A stretch of 64,000 nucleotides of DNA, from NCBI GenBank assembly GCA_030280995.1, contig JASXTE010000001.1:5916501-5980500 (forward strand). Direction: 5' to 3'. Position numbers and translations under genes: made by a program. Source of the DNA: Hemileia vastatrix. Taxonomy: Eukaryota > Basidiomycota > Pucciniomycetes > Pucciniales > Zaghouaniaceae. A model generated the notes under the pieces. The model was not told the origin of the DNA. It worked only from the letters and a program-made list of their open reading frames with translations, and did no database searches. This document shows positions 34,681 through 47,210 of this stretch, piece after piece; within the stretch, counting starts at the first letter, position 1; each line of letters starts with the position of its first letter.

Positions 34681-37254
34681 ACATGTCCATACTATTTTCG
34701 TTCACCTACCTTTGATTCTCAACTCCATCTAATAAGGGAAATTCAAAGTGAACTAAAAATTACAGATACCCTGTATCGCCCAAAACGCCTTCCCAATGCA
34801 AACCAAATATCTGCCCCTGTTCCACAAGACAATAACGGTACAATTGTGTTAGACGAAGTTGATGTTGATACCTTGAAAATGGCCATAGATGGTCTAGATA
34901 TCAATAGTTTAGAATGGCTTAATAAAGACATCTCTGGCAACTCTCAAGCTCTACTTGAAAGTGGTGCAACCCACCATGTTACAGGTGATGTGAGCCTTTT
35001 CACTGGCTTTAGAGAGTTGGTTAGACCTATACCCATTAAAGTAGCAACTAAAACTAACCAAAGTTTTATTACGGGACTTGGTTCTTCACACCTTATAGGA
35101 CTTGGAGGACAACAAAGAATTCTGTGTGAAGTTTTCTATAGTAAAGATGTAAATACAAGTTTGATATCTCTAGCTTCACTAGTTAAATGTGGTCTTGAAT
35201 TCAATCTATCAACAAGGAAAAACATTAATATAACCAAAAACAACAAAAACATTTTAATTGGAAAACGTGATAAAAATTTACATAAATGGCTTATTGATGT
35301 GTTTACACCTAGTACTTCTTCTTTTAATAAAAATTTCATTTCAACCTATGTATCTTCTCCATTTGTTAAAAAATTGAACAGCCAAAATATTTGCTGCCTA
35401 CCTGCCAAAAAAGGCTCCTTACTTGATTGGCACTGCCATCTGGGCCACGTTGGAGAAAGGATCCTGAAGAAGATCATTAAATTCCAAACAGGCAATGATT
35501 GTCCGAATGAAATGCATAATGGTATAATATCCTGTGAGGATTGCAAGATATGCAAAAGTACTAGAAAATCCAAAGCCAAATGTGAACATCACCCAGAACG
35601 GCTAATGGGCTTAATAGTTGGAGATCTCATTGGACCCATAAGAGAGGAAACTATTAATGGGTATAAATGGGCGGCTATGTTTTTCAAATTGTATTCTACC
35701 TATGGAGAGGTATTTCTCCTACAAAACAAATCAGAAGCAACCACTGCTTTCAAAACATTCCACCATAGATTGGTCAATGTGACTGGACTTCCCCTGCTCA
35801 CTTTACGTACCAATGGTGGGGAGCTGAAATCAAATGAAATGCTAAGATATTTGGATTCGGTAGGTGCGGTCCATGAAATCACATGCCCATATCATCATGA
35901 ACAAAATGGTTTAGCTGAAAGGTTTAACAGGACTGTAGGGGATATGGCAAAAACTAATCTCACTGCCAGCAGTTTACCAAAGCGCTTCTGGGGATTAGCT
36001 TACAAATGGTCTGCATGGGTTCACAACCGAATCCCTAACAACAGGACTATTTCCACTACTCCATTGAAAATGTTGTTTGGAGCTGACCCTCAATACTCCA
36101 ACTTCCAGATCTTTGGTGAAGATGCGATAGTCCATGTTCATAAAGAACAAAGAACAAAGCTGGATCTTCATGGTCTCAAATGTAAAATTGTTGGCTACTC
36201 ACAAAACAAAGCGGGTTGGATCTTTTGGCATGAAGAATCAGATACGTTCATAGAATCAGAAATGGCAACATTTCCCAGTGATGAACTTCCACAACATACA
36301 CTAGCAACTGACAACAATTTACTGCCTAACTCAAGAAAAGGTTTTCTCAAACACATCCTCAACCCTCTCACTTTTGGAGACTTCATGGCAGAAAAAACAA
36401 TTGATGAGGAACAAAAAGATGTTGAAGCTGTAATTAACACAGGTTCAACAGGTAGAATTCCAATTCCTAAACCATTCAAACACGCAATGTTTTTGAATGT
36501 GTCAAAAAAATGGCAAGTTGCAATCGACAAAGAACTTCAAAACATGAAAAATATGAAAGTAAGGGAAGAAACCCCCCTACCAAAAGATAGAAAAGTTATA
36601 AAGGCCAAGTGGGTGTTCATGATTAAAAATCCTACTTTGTCCTCGCCCATTTTAAAAGCATGGTATGTGGCAAAGGGATTCCATCAAGAATATGGTATTA
36701 ATTTCACAGAAACATTGGCCCCTACCGCAACATTTTCATCTCTACGCATATTACTTACATTAGCAGCCAAGAATAATTGGCCTGTGAAATCATTCGACAT
36801 TACTGCTGCATACCTTCATAGTCCCATCAAAGAGGATGTGTGTGTGCAACCTCCTGAAGGGACAAATCTATCCAAGCCATCAAATGTTATGCACCTTAAA
36901 AAAGTGCTGTATGGCACAAGGCAAGCGGCCCACTGCTGGTGGCAATTAATTTCCAGCAAGCTTTGTGACTTAGGATATAAGGCAAGTCATTATGATCAAA
37001 ACTTCTATATCTCAAGCAATAATACAAAAAATAGCTTCATATGGCTACATGTCAAGGATGGTGTTGTCATGGGCAGTAACAAAAAAGTCTTAAAAGAGTT
37101 GGAAACGAAGCTGGGGGGATCTCTCAAGATTAGGTGGTCAGATAAACTGGACACCATTGTAGGAATGGGGGTTAATAGAAGGACTAATGGCTTTAAATTA
37201 AACAGCATCTCCTTAATATCAAAATCCTTACAAAACATAACCCTGGGAGAATGA
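34678..37254 (+). CDS. Copia polyprotein (protease, integrase, RT), long but catalytically altered
   Basis: An uninterrupted 858-residue reading. Domains: protease-like LLESGATHHVTGDVSLFTGF (about 91-110; usual D replaced by E), GAG-pre-integrase zinc region with HCHLGH and CEDCKIC (about 243-290), integrase with VGDLIGP (D), RTNGGEL (usual TDNGGE, so one residue including the aspartate is missing) and NGLAERFNR (E), and RT with AYLHSPIKEDVCVQPPEG and KVLYGTRQAAHCWW. The polymerase active site reads LHVKDGVV where YVDD is usual. The open frame is therefore long but three catalytic centres look disabled. It ends at a TGA before the RNase H part, which continues downstream. Confidence 0.75.
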   Translation: MTCPYYFRSPTFDSQLHLIREIQSELKITDTLYRPKRLPNANQISAPVPQDNNGTIVLDEVDVDTLKMAIDGLDINSLEWLNKDISGNSQALLESGATHHVTGDVSLFTGFRELVRPIPIKVATKTNQSFITGLGSSHLIGLGGQQRILCEVFYSKDVNTSLISLASLVKCGLEFNLSTRKNINITKNNKNILIGKRDKNLHKWLIDVFTPSTSSFNKNFISTYVSSPFVKKLNSQNICCLPAKKGSLLDWHCHLGHVGERILKKIIKFQTGNDCPNEMHNGIISCEDCKICKSTRKSKAKCEHHPERLMGLIVGDLIGPIREETINGYKWAAMFFKLYSTYGEVFLLQNKSEATTAFKTFHHRLVNVTGLPLLTLRTNGGELKSNEMLRYLDSVGAVHEITCPYHHEQNGLAERFNRTVGDMAKTNLTASSLPKRFWGLAYKWSAWVHNRIPNNRTISTTPLKMLFGADPQYSNFQIFGEDAIVHVHKEQRTKLDLHGLKCKIVGYSQNKAGWIFWHEESDTFIESEMATFPSDELPQHTLATDNNLLPNSRKGFLKHILNPLTFGDFMAEKTIDEEQKDVEAVINTGSTGRIPIPKPFKHAMFLNVSKKWQVAIDKELQNMKNMKVREETPLPKDRKVIKAKWVFMIKNPTLSSPILKAWYVAKGFHQEYGINFTETLAPTATFSSLRILLTLAAKNNWPVKSFDITAAYLHSPIKEDVCVQPPEGTNLSKPSNVMHLKKVLYGTRQAAHCWWQLISSKLCDLGYKASHYDQNFYISSNNTKNSFIWLHVKDGVVMGSNKKVLKELETKLGGSLKIRWSDKLDTIVGMGVNRRTNGFKLNSISLISKSLQNITLGE

Positions 37255-37980
37255 CAAAAAAATCTCCATTGAACTCCAACTTAAACCTTGACAATACTCC
37301 CACCAACAAAATTATTGTAGATGCTAAAGGGTATCTATAAGTTGTAGGAGCACTCAGCTATGTGGCAGTCTCAACACGCCCTGATCTAGCTTTTGCAGTT
37401 AATTATCTTGCAAGATTCTCTTCCAAACCCACCGCATTACACTGGCAGGCACTACAACACCTACTCAGATATCTCAAATATTCCTCTAAAATGACACTCC
37501 ACCTATACCCCAACAAAGAACCACCAAATCTGAAATGCTACACAGATACAACATGGGGAGGAAAATTTGTAAGGTCTACTAATGGTCATATTATATTTCT
37601 TAATAACTGCCCAATAGCATGGGCATCTTGACAACAGCCAACAGTTACAGACTCTTCATGTTATGCAGAATACATTGCACTTGGAAATGGCACTAAAGAC
37701 GTTATCTGGTTAACTAACCTGCTTATCAACTTTATCCCTCATCTCCCAACAACACTAGCATGCTGTGATAATAAGGGTGTCATCTCCAACGCAACCGACA
37801 ACCCATCACAAAAAGAACAAAGCACATTGACAATAGTTTTTATTTTGTTAACGAGCAAATATTCAAAAAAGTCATTTTGCTGGTATGGGTTTCAACTAAT
37901 GATCAAAAAGCAGATATATTGACAAAAGGTCTTGGACCCAACATCACTAAAGAAAAAAGCCATGATATAGGCATGTGATA
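37255..37980 (+). pseudogene. Copia RNase H end, broken
   Basis: Continues pol after the stop: VAVSTRPDLAFAVNYLARFS, HWQALQHLLRYLKYS, LKCYTDTTWGG (RNase H aspartate), then SSCYAEYIALGNGTKDVIWL (glutamate block) after a stop at about 37,630, and NATDNPSQKEQS near 37,790. This is the conserved C-terminal part of Copia pol. At least two stops and a frameshift interrupt it. Confidence 0.7.
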
Positions 37981-38177
37981 ATTATAAAAAAAAAAAAAAA
38001 GAATAGCAACAACATCTAATATAATAATTTTTTTTTCTGATTCCTACTCTGTTATTTTTCAATTTTTTCTCTTTACCTTTCATCCTTTTAATCTACTTTC
38101 TGAACTTTGAGCAATTATGATATATATGTGTTGTGGTGTTTATTGGTGATGGATGGAATGGTAACAAAGTGGGGGGA

Positions 38178-38288
38178 TTTTAGGTACCTAAATTTTATGT
38201 ACTTAGTTACCATGTATATAAACCTGTTTCCACAACATCTGAAATTTTCCCTGGTTATTTCGGGACTAAGTCTGATTCCCTGTCTACA
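38178..38288 (+). repeat. 3' LTR of Copia element
   Basis: 111 bp; its first bases are TTTTAGG against TGTTAGG in the 5' LTR, so the TG terminus is mutated. It ends CTGTCTACA. Confidence 0.7.
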
Positions 38289-39112
38289 ACTGCAACATTC
38301 AATTAAGCCACCCTACAGCCACATGCTTGACATGTGCGGGATCAGTTGTCCTGTTATAATACAAGACATCTTGTCTCGTAAGGTGTGCAGGATGTGACTA
38401 CCTGACCACTAAATGTGACACAATATTGCCCTCAGTGTATTAGACCTGCATCTCTCTGTCATCCAGGGTGGTCCGTGCGCAACTTTGCATTGAAAACTCA
38501 CACATGGACCACCTCTCCTGCTACTAGCAAGTGCTAGGGAGGACTTGTGCCAGGAGACTCATACAAGTCTTCTGGAACAAGTGGATAAAAAATAAAACAT
38601 TAAAAAATAAAGTAAAAAAAGTAAAAAAAGATATAATATAATAAATTAAATTAATATTAAAATTATAATTAAATTAAATTAAATTAAATTATATTAAAGT
38701 ATATAAAATTAAATAAAGTTAAACAAGATAAATTAAAGTAAATTTAAATAAAGTAAAACATAAAATAAAGATGATAAAATAAAAAACAAAAACCAATAAA
38801 AAGTTCATTATGCTCAAAGAAAGATAACACAAAAAATTTTTGATCAAAGAATAATGATGATGGTAATAAAAATAATCATAAAAATATTATTAATATCATG
38901 GACTAAAATACCTCCTTTTAATATATAAGACAAATAGAAGGCAATGAGGCAGATCAAGTCCATAAGGTACTTGACAAATTACACTTGAATCATATCTATT
39001 GAAAAAGAAATGATAAAATAATGGAGCAGGTAAAGAGTAGTCCACATGATTCATAAACAGGGAAAAAGAAGGGAAACTAAAATTATTAAAACTCATATTG
39101 AGGTACAAAAGT
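38289..39112. other. Flank of the Copia element and AT-rich spacer
   Basis: About 290 bp of mixed-composition sequence, then an A/T-rich run of AAATTAAATT-type simple sequence (about 38,580-38,800). No gene is visible. Confidence 0.4.
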
Positions 39113-39833
39113 TATCAGGCTGAGGTCAGGTACAGAGGCATGAATAGCTTGATTTAGTCAGTTGTTTAAAAGACTTTAATGGTCCAGTATGGATTTGAGT
39201 TGTCCAGGTCCAATAAAGTATTAAACAAAATTCAATATTTAAGTCTCATAAATTTAATCTCACTTATATAAGGGAATCTACCTCTCTGTTGGCAAAAATT
39301 AAGTATATAATTGCATATTACTTGGGTCATTTCATAATAAATTTCCATATTTAACCACCCTATGTATTATTTTTTACTATTCATCACATATAGTTAATAT
39401 TCAACCCTGGGACTTTGACAGTCATTAAGTAAAACTTGACTTCTAATTTTTCATGTATGTCATTGAATGTACTCAATGAATAACTTGATATGGAAGAGTA
39501 AGAGTATATTAATTCCTCTGTATGTTTAGAGAGCAATTTTTCTTGTGTTCACTTGGAGTATTTTATTAATTTAGGCTTTGAATTTGCAGCAAGTAGTGTG
39601 GAAAAGTGAAAACAGATAAATTTTGATGATGTTTAGTGAGTATGGTGGCTTGGAATAAAAATTGAAAAAAGTAGAAGCCAGGAAGGAGGCAAGTAAGGAA
39701 TTGGAAAATGGGATGTGAAATCAAAAAGAATGGCAGGAAGGGGGGTGAATTAATGACATGAAGTAAGTATCTGTAAGTATATATACTTACTTGTGCCCAA
39801 TATTTACAGAAATAAATAGTTAATGAGGGGTGG
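39113..39833 (+). repeat. LTR-like family A, 5'-end fragment
   Basis: Starts TATCAGGCTGAGGTCAGGTA, matching the reverse complement of the right end of the complete copy (43,861 downwards), including AATAGCTTGA and CAGTTGTTTAAAAGA. Similarity fades after about 300 bp. It meets an oppositely oriented copy at 39,834. Confidence 0.5.
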
Positions 39834-41990
39834 TGTCGGCCTAGTTATCCCAAGTACTGAGTAATTCTTATGGTTAAAAAAGATAACCTTAATTGAATTA
39901 AGCTCATAAGTCAAATATATGGTTATTATACTATTACATTGACTTATATTAGTTTAAGTAGCTTATTTGTATCCCCACAATACTTATTAAGGTGCTAGTG
40001 AGGCCATAATATACTTATCTTAAGTTATATTAAGTGAATTATGCAGTTATACTATGCATATATAGGACTATATGCAGGTTTAACCCTGCAAATAGCCTAT
40101 ATGCTTTATTTTTCTGCTTATTTTAGATCATATGCAAGTATTTAATGGATTAACCACATCTACACAAGTATACACTACTTTTACATATGCATATATCCAG
40201 TTTGGACAACTTAATCTGCTTCCTTCATTGGATTTCACAGATTTATGGGTTGGGATATGATTACTGGGTCAATGTGGAGGCTTAGGAATGTTACAGGGTT
40301 CCTGGAAACTTATTTTTTTCCTTTATATCTTTTGGGCTTCATATTATTCTCTTTGGATGAGTTATTTTAATTGTTTCCTTTATGGTACCCACTTTTATCT
40401 GTTTCTTCTATTTATGATATAGTGGTATGATATCATTAATTGTGATGGGGGTCCCAAACTGGAAGTCTGGGTGATGAGAATTATTGAAGTGGATGTCATG
40501 GGGAGGTGATGAGCCCTCAAAGTGCTGTAATTTCCATGAATAGCAGTGGAATCATTTGGACTGGAGGTCTGTGCACTCCAGTGGATTTTGTTAAAAGTAA
40601 AGGGTGATTCAGCCAGTTATTGGAAGTAACTAACTTACTATACATTAAAAAATCAATTAAAAACAATTATTACCCTAAAAATATATTTAATAGCCCTTAT
40701 AAATTTATTTTATCTTTATACTAGTTAAATTATATTTTATTAGTCTGTTTTACACCATTAGCATGCACCAATCCAAATATTGTGAGTTGAAAATTGAGTA
40801 TAACATTTTATTAGTCTTTCCCTGAGGTTTAAAACATAAATCATCTCTTATTAAGTAACCTGATCATTAATATTTACTAGTAAATCATACTTAATTACTA
40901 GCATACACTGACAGGTGGTAATGCAACAGTGAATGAATATACCCTCAATTATTGGTAAAGTATGCATACTAACACAACTTAAAGACATGTTAGTAGATGT
41001 CATAAATGGTTTAAAGCTTACAGCTGTTAGAAAAATAGAACTAATAGTTTAAAACAATATTCAAAAAAGACTTGTTAAGTACTAATGAATATGATTTCTA
41101 ATTGTATGGTTATATATTTAAAATTTCAGCATTGGTATACCAAGGAATGAGTAAATAAAGCATATTAAATTTTATAGAAACATGCAACAGGCATGTGGAG
41201 AGCTTTTAAGTACATATAATAAGTATACATAAGTTAAATAAGTCATATACTACAGTATATGCCAAATAAATACATTTATACATGCATATATCCACCTTTT
41301 ATGAGTCTTATATACTTAATATTGATTGGGAATAATGTAAGATAGTCATAAGTACCTTGAAATTAAGGGTGAATAATTTATAAACTGGTCTTAAGCAGTC
41401 TTTTTGATTATTATAGTGAAATAATTGATAAATGCACTTTGAATCACTTGAAAGCTGGATATATGTGCTATAAATTTAATAATATTATTAAAAATGTGCT
41501 TTAACAGATAAATTTCCCTAATTTATTTAAATTGATTTGTTTAATGTTTATTTTTAAAATAAGACTCACTACGCAATATAGGGGGTGGACTTGCTAGCAA
41601 GTCCTCAACCTGAACTCAGATGGAATTCAAATGGAACTCAGACCAAACTCATACTGAACCCATACTGAACTCTACTTTAACACCCACCTAGAACTGTTCT
41701 GCTGAGTGGTGCTCATCCCTGATTGTATGGCTCCTTTATCAATAGCTTAATGTGTGTTAAATCTGTGGTGAGTTTGGGTCCAAGGTTGCAAACTCACTAG
41801 CAATTCCACCCCCATATTGTGTGGTGACTTCTAAAAATTAATTTTTTTTATGCTAGAATTGGCAAATGTGTATTGGCCTTACACTGCCTGCATTTGTCCC
41901 ACATGTGTATCTTCATTAGTTAAAAAGTTAGTAATTTCACGCTTAATATTCACTAACATATATGCACTTTATGTGTAACCAAAAAAAAAC
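39834..41990 (-). repeat. LTR-like family A, diverged copy with nested MITE
   Basis: Begins TGTCGGCCTAGTTATCCCAA, comparable with TGTCAGCCTGGATATCCCCA at 42,371. It continues through ATGCATATATCCACCTTTTA and ACTGCCTGCATTTGTCCCA. Part of 40,200-41,180 is unmatched extra sequence. A CACTA-like MITE interrupts it at 41,567. Confidence 0.5.
41567..41826. mobile_element. CACTA-like MITE copy 1, 260 bp, TSD ACT
   Basis: Terminal inverted repeats CACTACGCAATATAGGGGGT and, read inward from the far end, CACCACACAATATGGGGGTG, continuing into GGACTTGCTAG / GGAATTGCTAG. ACT flanks both sides (41,564-41,566 and 41,827-41,829). CACTA at the tip and a 3-bp target duplication fit the CACTA/EnSpm superfamily. 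Interior is non-coding, with repeated GAACTCA-type words. Confidence 0.75.
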
Positions 41991-42352
41991 AGATAAGAGG
42001 GGCTTGTTAGGGAGTTTTGGTTCTGGAAAATCCACACTTAACTTAAGTGCGGATTTCAAACCAAATAAGCACTTAAATTTTTCAAAAAAAGTCACTTATT
42101 TCAAAAATAGGTGTCAGTTATGACCTCAAATCAGCACTTTTTTCCCAATTTTTTTTCACAACCACATTTTGGCCACATCATCCCTGTCACACATGACATC
42201 CAGACCTCCATCCTCTCATAAATCCTTGCCACACACCCCTCACTAAGATTTGAAACATTTTATTACAAAATTTTAACCAGGCATGTTTTTTTCTTTGTTT
42301 TTTTTACGTTTTCAACCTCTTAATCTCTTTTCTTGTAAAATAAAAGTTTCAT

Positions 42353-44330
42353 AATGCCTCCCAGAAAATCTGTCAGCCTGGATATCCCCAGGACTGAGTA
42401 AAAAGTACTTATAAGTTATGTTAAACACATGGACTATACATGGGAGCAATAAATTAGAGTACACAGATAGTATACATAAGTCAATTTATGATAATATACA
42501 AAATATGCCATTATAACACCTTATATACACGCATATATCCACTTTTTATAAGTCTTATGTAATTAATTATAAGTTGGAATATGTTAGGGTAATCTTAAGA
42601 ACCTTAAATATAAAGCTACTTAATTTTTAAGTAGACTTAAAGCTGTTGTTTTCATTGTTTTATGCAAAAAACAAGAAATGCGCTTTAAATCACTTAAAAG
42701 TTGATTATATGTGCTATAAATTTAATAATATTAAAAATTAACTTTTACAGATCAATTTGTCTTAATAAGGACTATTGATTTGGCTACTAAAATGCATAAA
42801 ATAGCACCTTTCAAATTTGGTGTTTTTATGCCAGAAATGGCTTCTGTGTACTGGCCACATACTGCCTGCATTTTTCCCATGTGAATAGCTTCATTTTTAG
42901 CAAAGTTAGATTTTTCACACTATGATTACCCCACATTCTACGCCCACTATGGGGAAACACACTAAAATAGGTGACAGGCGCTTATTTAGTGTCCTAGCTT
43001 AATTATAAATGCATTTAACCTCTTTATATGCACTAATTTCATTAACAACCTCAATCTTGGAGCTTTAATTCACTACCACACTTAAATTTTCATAAATTAG
43101 TCAAGGATTTACTCTTTCAAGAGCCTTCCAAGGACTGCATTTAGTTACCCCACATCTTAAACCCTTTTTTGGGTTTTTAGGTGGTTTCTCAGTCAATTTT
43201 GGTTATTTTTGAATGGGGATTTCATGTAGTATTATGTCATGATTAGCCCCAAAAATTCTACTGTTAATCCCCCTTATTATTAAGTAATAATTAGTCTTAA
43301 TTTTTCTTTTCATTCTTTTATTTTCATGTATAATACGCATATACTCTCTTTTTTGCTTATTCTTTATTTTTGATGGATTATCCTTATTACTACAGGATTT
43401 TGGCGGGTGATATCATTCTAATTATGTTACTGGTCACTCTTTGTGTTTCTTAAAATTTCTATTAGCTGGAATGAGGAGTCATTAAATGTGTATAGAGCTG
43501 GTAAATCAAGGGGCTCATTGGGGAAGTAATTGTGTATAAAAGCAGGGGGGTTTTTGGTCTTGTTTTCTGAATTCTTTATCATTAAAATTAAAAATATAAC
43601 AAATACAATTACAATACATATCAATAGTACTTATAAAGTCTCTGAATAGTATCTGAATTTATTAAATCTATTTTTCTATCAACTATAAGATTTTAAGCCA
43701 TATATAATTAGTGAGATTAAAATCACTGAGACCCTTATATTGAGTTATATTTTAATACTTATTGGATTTGTACTAAAGTATTCATATAGGACCATTAACA
43801 TCTTCTAGACAATTGACCATTCAAGCTAGTTCACATCTCTGTACTTGACCTCAGCCTGACAAAATCCAACACTTAAAAGGCAACTCAAAAAAATTCTTCA
43901 TCACAAAGGTCTTCCTATAATGAAAGCCCCTCACCTGAGAAACTAAATTCTGGAAAGCTAAATAAGGAATATTATCTCATCATCATCAACTGCCTCAAAA
44001 TTAAATCAAATTATGATGCATTCTTTGGATGTTAGAAGTCCACCTGAATCAGATGTCCACCTTCATCAAATTTCAATTGCTTCATGTTGATGGCAAATGA
44101 AGTTAAAATAAAAACAAAAGGGAGAATTTACATCAACCCTAAGCAAATAAAGGAGAGGTTCAAAAGTTATAAATCAAAATAAAAAAGTCTCATTTTTCTT
44201 CCACTTCCACTGGCTTTGATATTGATGATGATGATTTGGATAATGGAATTACTACTGTTTCCAAAAAGCTCAATGCCATGTGTTGTCTCTATTAGGAAAT
44301 GGATATTCTTTTTAGTTCCTGGTTTAATAG
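42353..44330 (+). pseudogene. Harbinger accessory DNA-binding ORF, split by solo LTR
   Basis: Starts at the ATG of MPPRKS, is cut at 42,370, and resumes at 43,867 with sequence equivalent to 13,097 on. Then EYYLIIINCLKIKSNYDAFF (about 43,968-44,030) and FSSTSTGFDIDDDD near 44,200 follow. Same protein as at 13,083 and 5,783. Frameshifts and stops add to the insertion. Confidence 0.5.
42371..43861 (-). repeat. LTR-like family A, complete solo LTR, TSD AAATC
   Basis: 1,491 bp starting TGTCAGCCTGG and ending CCTCAGCCTGACA, with AAATC on both sides (42,366-42,370 and 43,862-43,866). The uninterrupted target sequence is visible at 13,083-13,110 in Harbinger copy 2, proving the insertion boundaries. 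TG...CA ends and a 5-bp duplication identify a solo LTR; no internal region remains. This copy defines family A. Orientation is arbitrary. Confidence 0.85.
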
Positions 44331-46964
44331 TTACATTTAATTATATCAAAAATTTTTATATAATGAGATTCTGATTACACCATTTTTCCTTAATAGACTT
44401 TAAACTATTTCAGTTTTGGAATTCCAGATGGTAAAATAATACTGACACCTGTGCCAAAACTCTCATCACCAACATACTTTTATCACCTCACCACCAAATT
44501 GCATTTCTAAATAGAGCTAAGTCAAAAAAATTCTATATCTTTTTTAAAAATTTGAAAATACCCTCCCCTGCATTTTATTGAGGTAAGTGGTGGGTATCAC
44601 CAATATTTTTCAAATTCATCAATTTGGCATGTCAGATTTGAACATTTTGCAATACCCTCCCCTACATTTAATTGAAGTAAGGTGTGAAAGTCACCAAAAT
44701 TTAATATATGTGACACACTACATGACACTCAAAGCAAAAGCACCTCAACTAACCCACCATTCAAGCTCTAACTTCACTAGAAATGCACAAAAAGCGACCT
44801 TGGGGCAATGGCATTCTATTGTGTTCTTGAATCAGCCATGCTGTCCGAAACTTAAAGGTAAAATAAAGGTAAAGATGTTTACACTTTTCAATCATAGGCA
44901 ATGTGCATGCAATCTAGCGCTAAGATCAAGACAATATTCAAACAGGGGTTAATTGTGCATCTGATGGTAAATTAAGAGGTCTGTGAAGTGGGAACAGGGA
45001 ATAAGGGTAATAAAGTTAGATGGCTGGTAAATGGGAACTACAGTAGATTAGATGTGTCTGTGGGTATAGGGTGGCTGGTTGATTAGCAGGTCAGTGCAAG
45101 GAGGAATATGATATTTAAAGGGGGTTAATTTGGTTCAACATTCTTGAGAATTAAACTATAATATATTTGTGATAGTAGTTGAACTCTCATTAGGCTATTT
45201 TTATACTTGTCTTTTTCTTATATAATAATCAATTTCATTAAATCCTAAATCCATAAATCTTTCCCTTTGATTAGTGAGTTTCAACCCTTTGTGAGATTTA
45301 CTACAATAGCTAGTGTCCTTAACATATACATTAATTGTTCCCCAAAGATTATCTCAAACCATTATTAGTTACTTTGGTATATCTTCCAATCACTTCCTTG
45401 AAGTAGTCCTCTGTGCTTTGAAGTCATAATTTCTCTCTTCCTTCTTATCTCACTTACTTTGGATCTCCCTTGACCCTGTGCATAGGTTGTACGGTGACAT
45501 TATAATTACACAAGTCAATAAATCAAAAAATAAGATATGTCAAATTTACTAGTTTTAAAGTAATGAAAACTCTCAAGCTAAAAGGCAGATTAAGTCTAGA
45601 AACTAAGTTTTGGACTTTCCACAGGTATAGGCTAGAGGAACCCCATGAAACAAATTAATGTTGTAATTATCACCTTTTATACAACACAAGTTTGTTGGCC
45701 CATTACTTTATTTTAGTAAATTGAAATATCAGGTTTATTTATTAAAGGTTTATAAAAGAATAATCAATATTTTATGACCTTATAAATCTCCATACTTTTT
45801 TGATATACCTAATGTTTTTTTAAATTTATTACTTTTACCTTATTTTTTTATTTTTTTATTTTGTTGATTTGTTGAATTAACTTTTGACTTATCTGAAAAG
45901 AGAACCCAAAATGAGTGAAGGGTTAGACTTATAAAAATGGTAAGAAAAAGAAAAAAACACACTTTGATGAAATAGCAGAATAATAATTGAAGAGAAAGGT
46001 AGTTTGAAGAGTCTGGAAGGATAAATACATGATGTAAACATTGTGATATGCATTATAAAATAAATAAAAGTGAAATTGGGAAAAAAAGGCTCCACTTAGA
46101 AGGTCAATACCTCAGCAACCACTGAACCAAATTCAAATCTGTTTTTAGGAAATAAAATATAGGCTTCAGAAGAATCTTCAGGTAAAAGGATATTAGATTC
46201 AATTAGACCTAACCCTAATTGTAACTGTGATTTTCAAAACTTTACAAAAACTTGAAAAATGATAATGAAAATGACAAAATGAGGAGTTGAATAAGTCCAC
46301 TGTTATCCAGATAAGAGTCCTACATATATTTCAGTGTAAAATTTTCATAGAAAGAAAGAGTTATAATATAGAAATGAAAAAAGAAGATGAAACTAACCTT
46401 GATTGGAAAGTAGGAAAAAAAGAGTAAGAAAGAGTGAAGTTGGAACTTGGGAGAAATTGAATATGGAGCAAGTGATATGCATAAGGAATGTGCATTGAAG
46501 TGTTTCAATGACATGGAACCAAAAAAAAGTGAAAAAGGTGGAAGGTAGAACAATGACCATTCCAAGGAGTGATTAAGAGTAGAATGATGGAGCTAAAAAA
46601 GAAAGAAAAGAGGGAGAAAAGAAAAAAGGTTAATTTTACTTTAAAATCAAAAAATAAACATTTACTAAAAAAATTTAGATTAAAAAAGAAAAAAAAACAA
46701 GAAAAAAACAAAAATAAATTATAATTAGAAAATATATAAGTAAAAATGAAAGAATGACTTACCTGGAGAGATGAGTTGAGAAAAAAATTGACTTCAAATT
46801 ATTTGAGTGATGAAAGAGGAGAGCAGTAAATTGATATGAGTGATGAAAGAAAAAAAGAATGACTTAAAAATTATGCAATTGCAGAAAATATGTGATTTCA
46901 TGTTGAGTTCATGAAGAAAAACAAAGAGACTTAAAAAATGACTATAAAAGAAAATTAAAAATCA

Positions 46965-47210
46965 AAGTAAATATGCAAAAAAATAACCATTCAAGAAAAA
47001 ATTCCTGAGAAGTGCTGAAAAACTTTTTAAACTGGGTAAAGATAGGTGGAGAAGTGTTTGGATAGTGTACTTGGGGGTATGAAGTACTGAAGCATTTCTT
47101 GGAAGAAGGTAATGTTTTCTGGCCACATTTGATAAAAAATTTCTTTCTTCAAGATCAAAATCAGAATCACAATCAGAGTCCAAGAGGAGATCAAGAGATG
47201 TGAAAGTCAT
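46965..47210 (-). pseudogene. Harbinger transposase N-terminus, copy 3
   Basis: Minus-strand reading with LDLLLDSDCDSDFDLEE, VARKHYLLPRN and LHLSLPSLKSFSALLRN, matching the leader of the copy 1 transposase at 4,964-5,158 (LDLLLYSDSDSDCDLDN, then a region after a frameshift containing RQLLRTSQECFLK). The acidic aspartate/serine leader is conserved between copies. The catalytic domain does not follow in this copy. Confidence 0.5.

Larger units (their letters stand above)
33355..38288 (+). mobile_element. Ty1/Copia retrotransposon, nearly full length
   Basis: Two 111-bp LTRs enclose gag, then a pol in Copia order: protease, integrase, RT, RNase H. A purine-rich GTGGGGGGA precedes the 3' LTR. 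Flanks are ACAGC (left) and ACTGC (right), a 5-bp target duplication with one change. Gag and the RNase H end are interrupted by stops, but 858 codons of pol remain open. The element lies 1.4 kb downstream of POL12. Confidence 0.85.
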
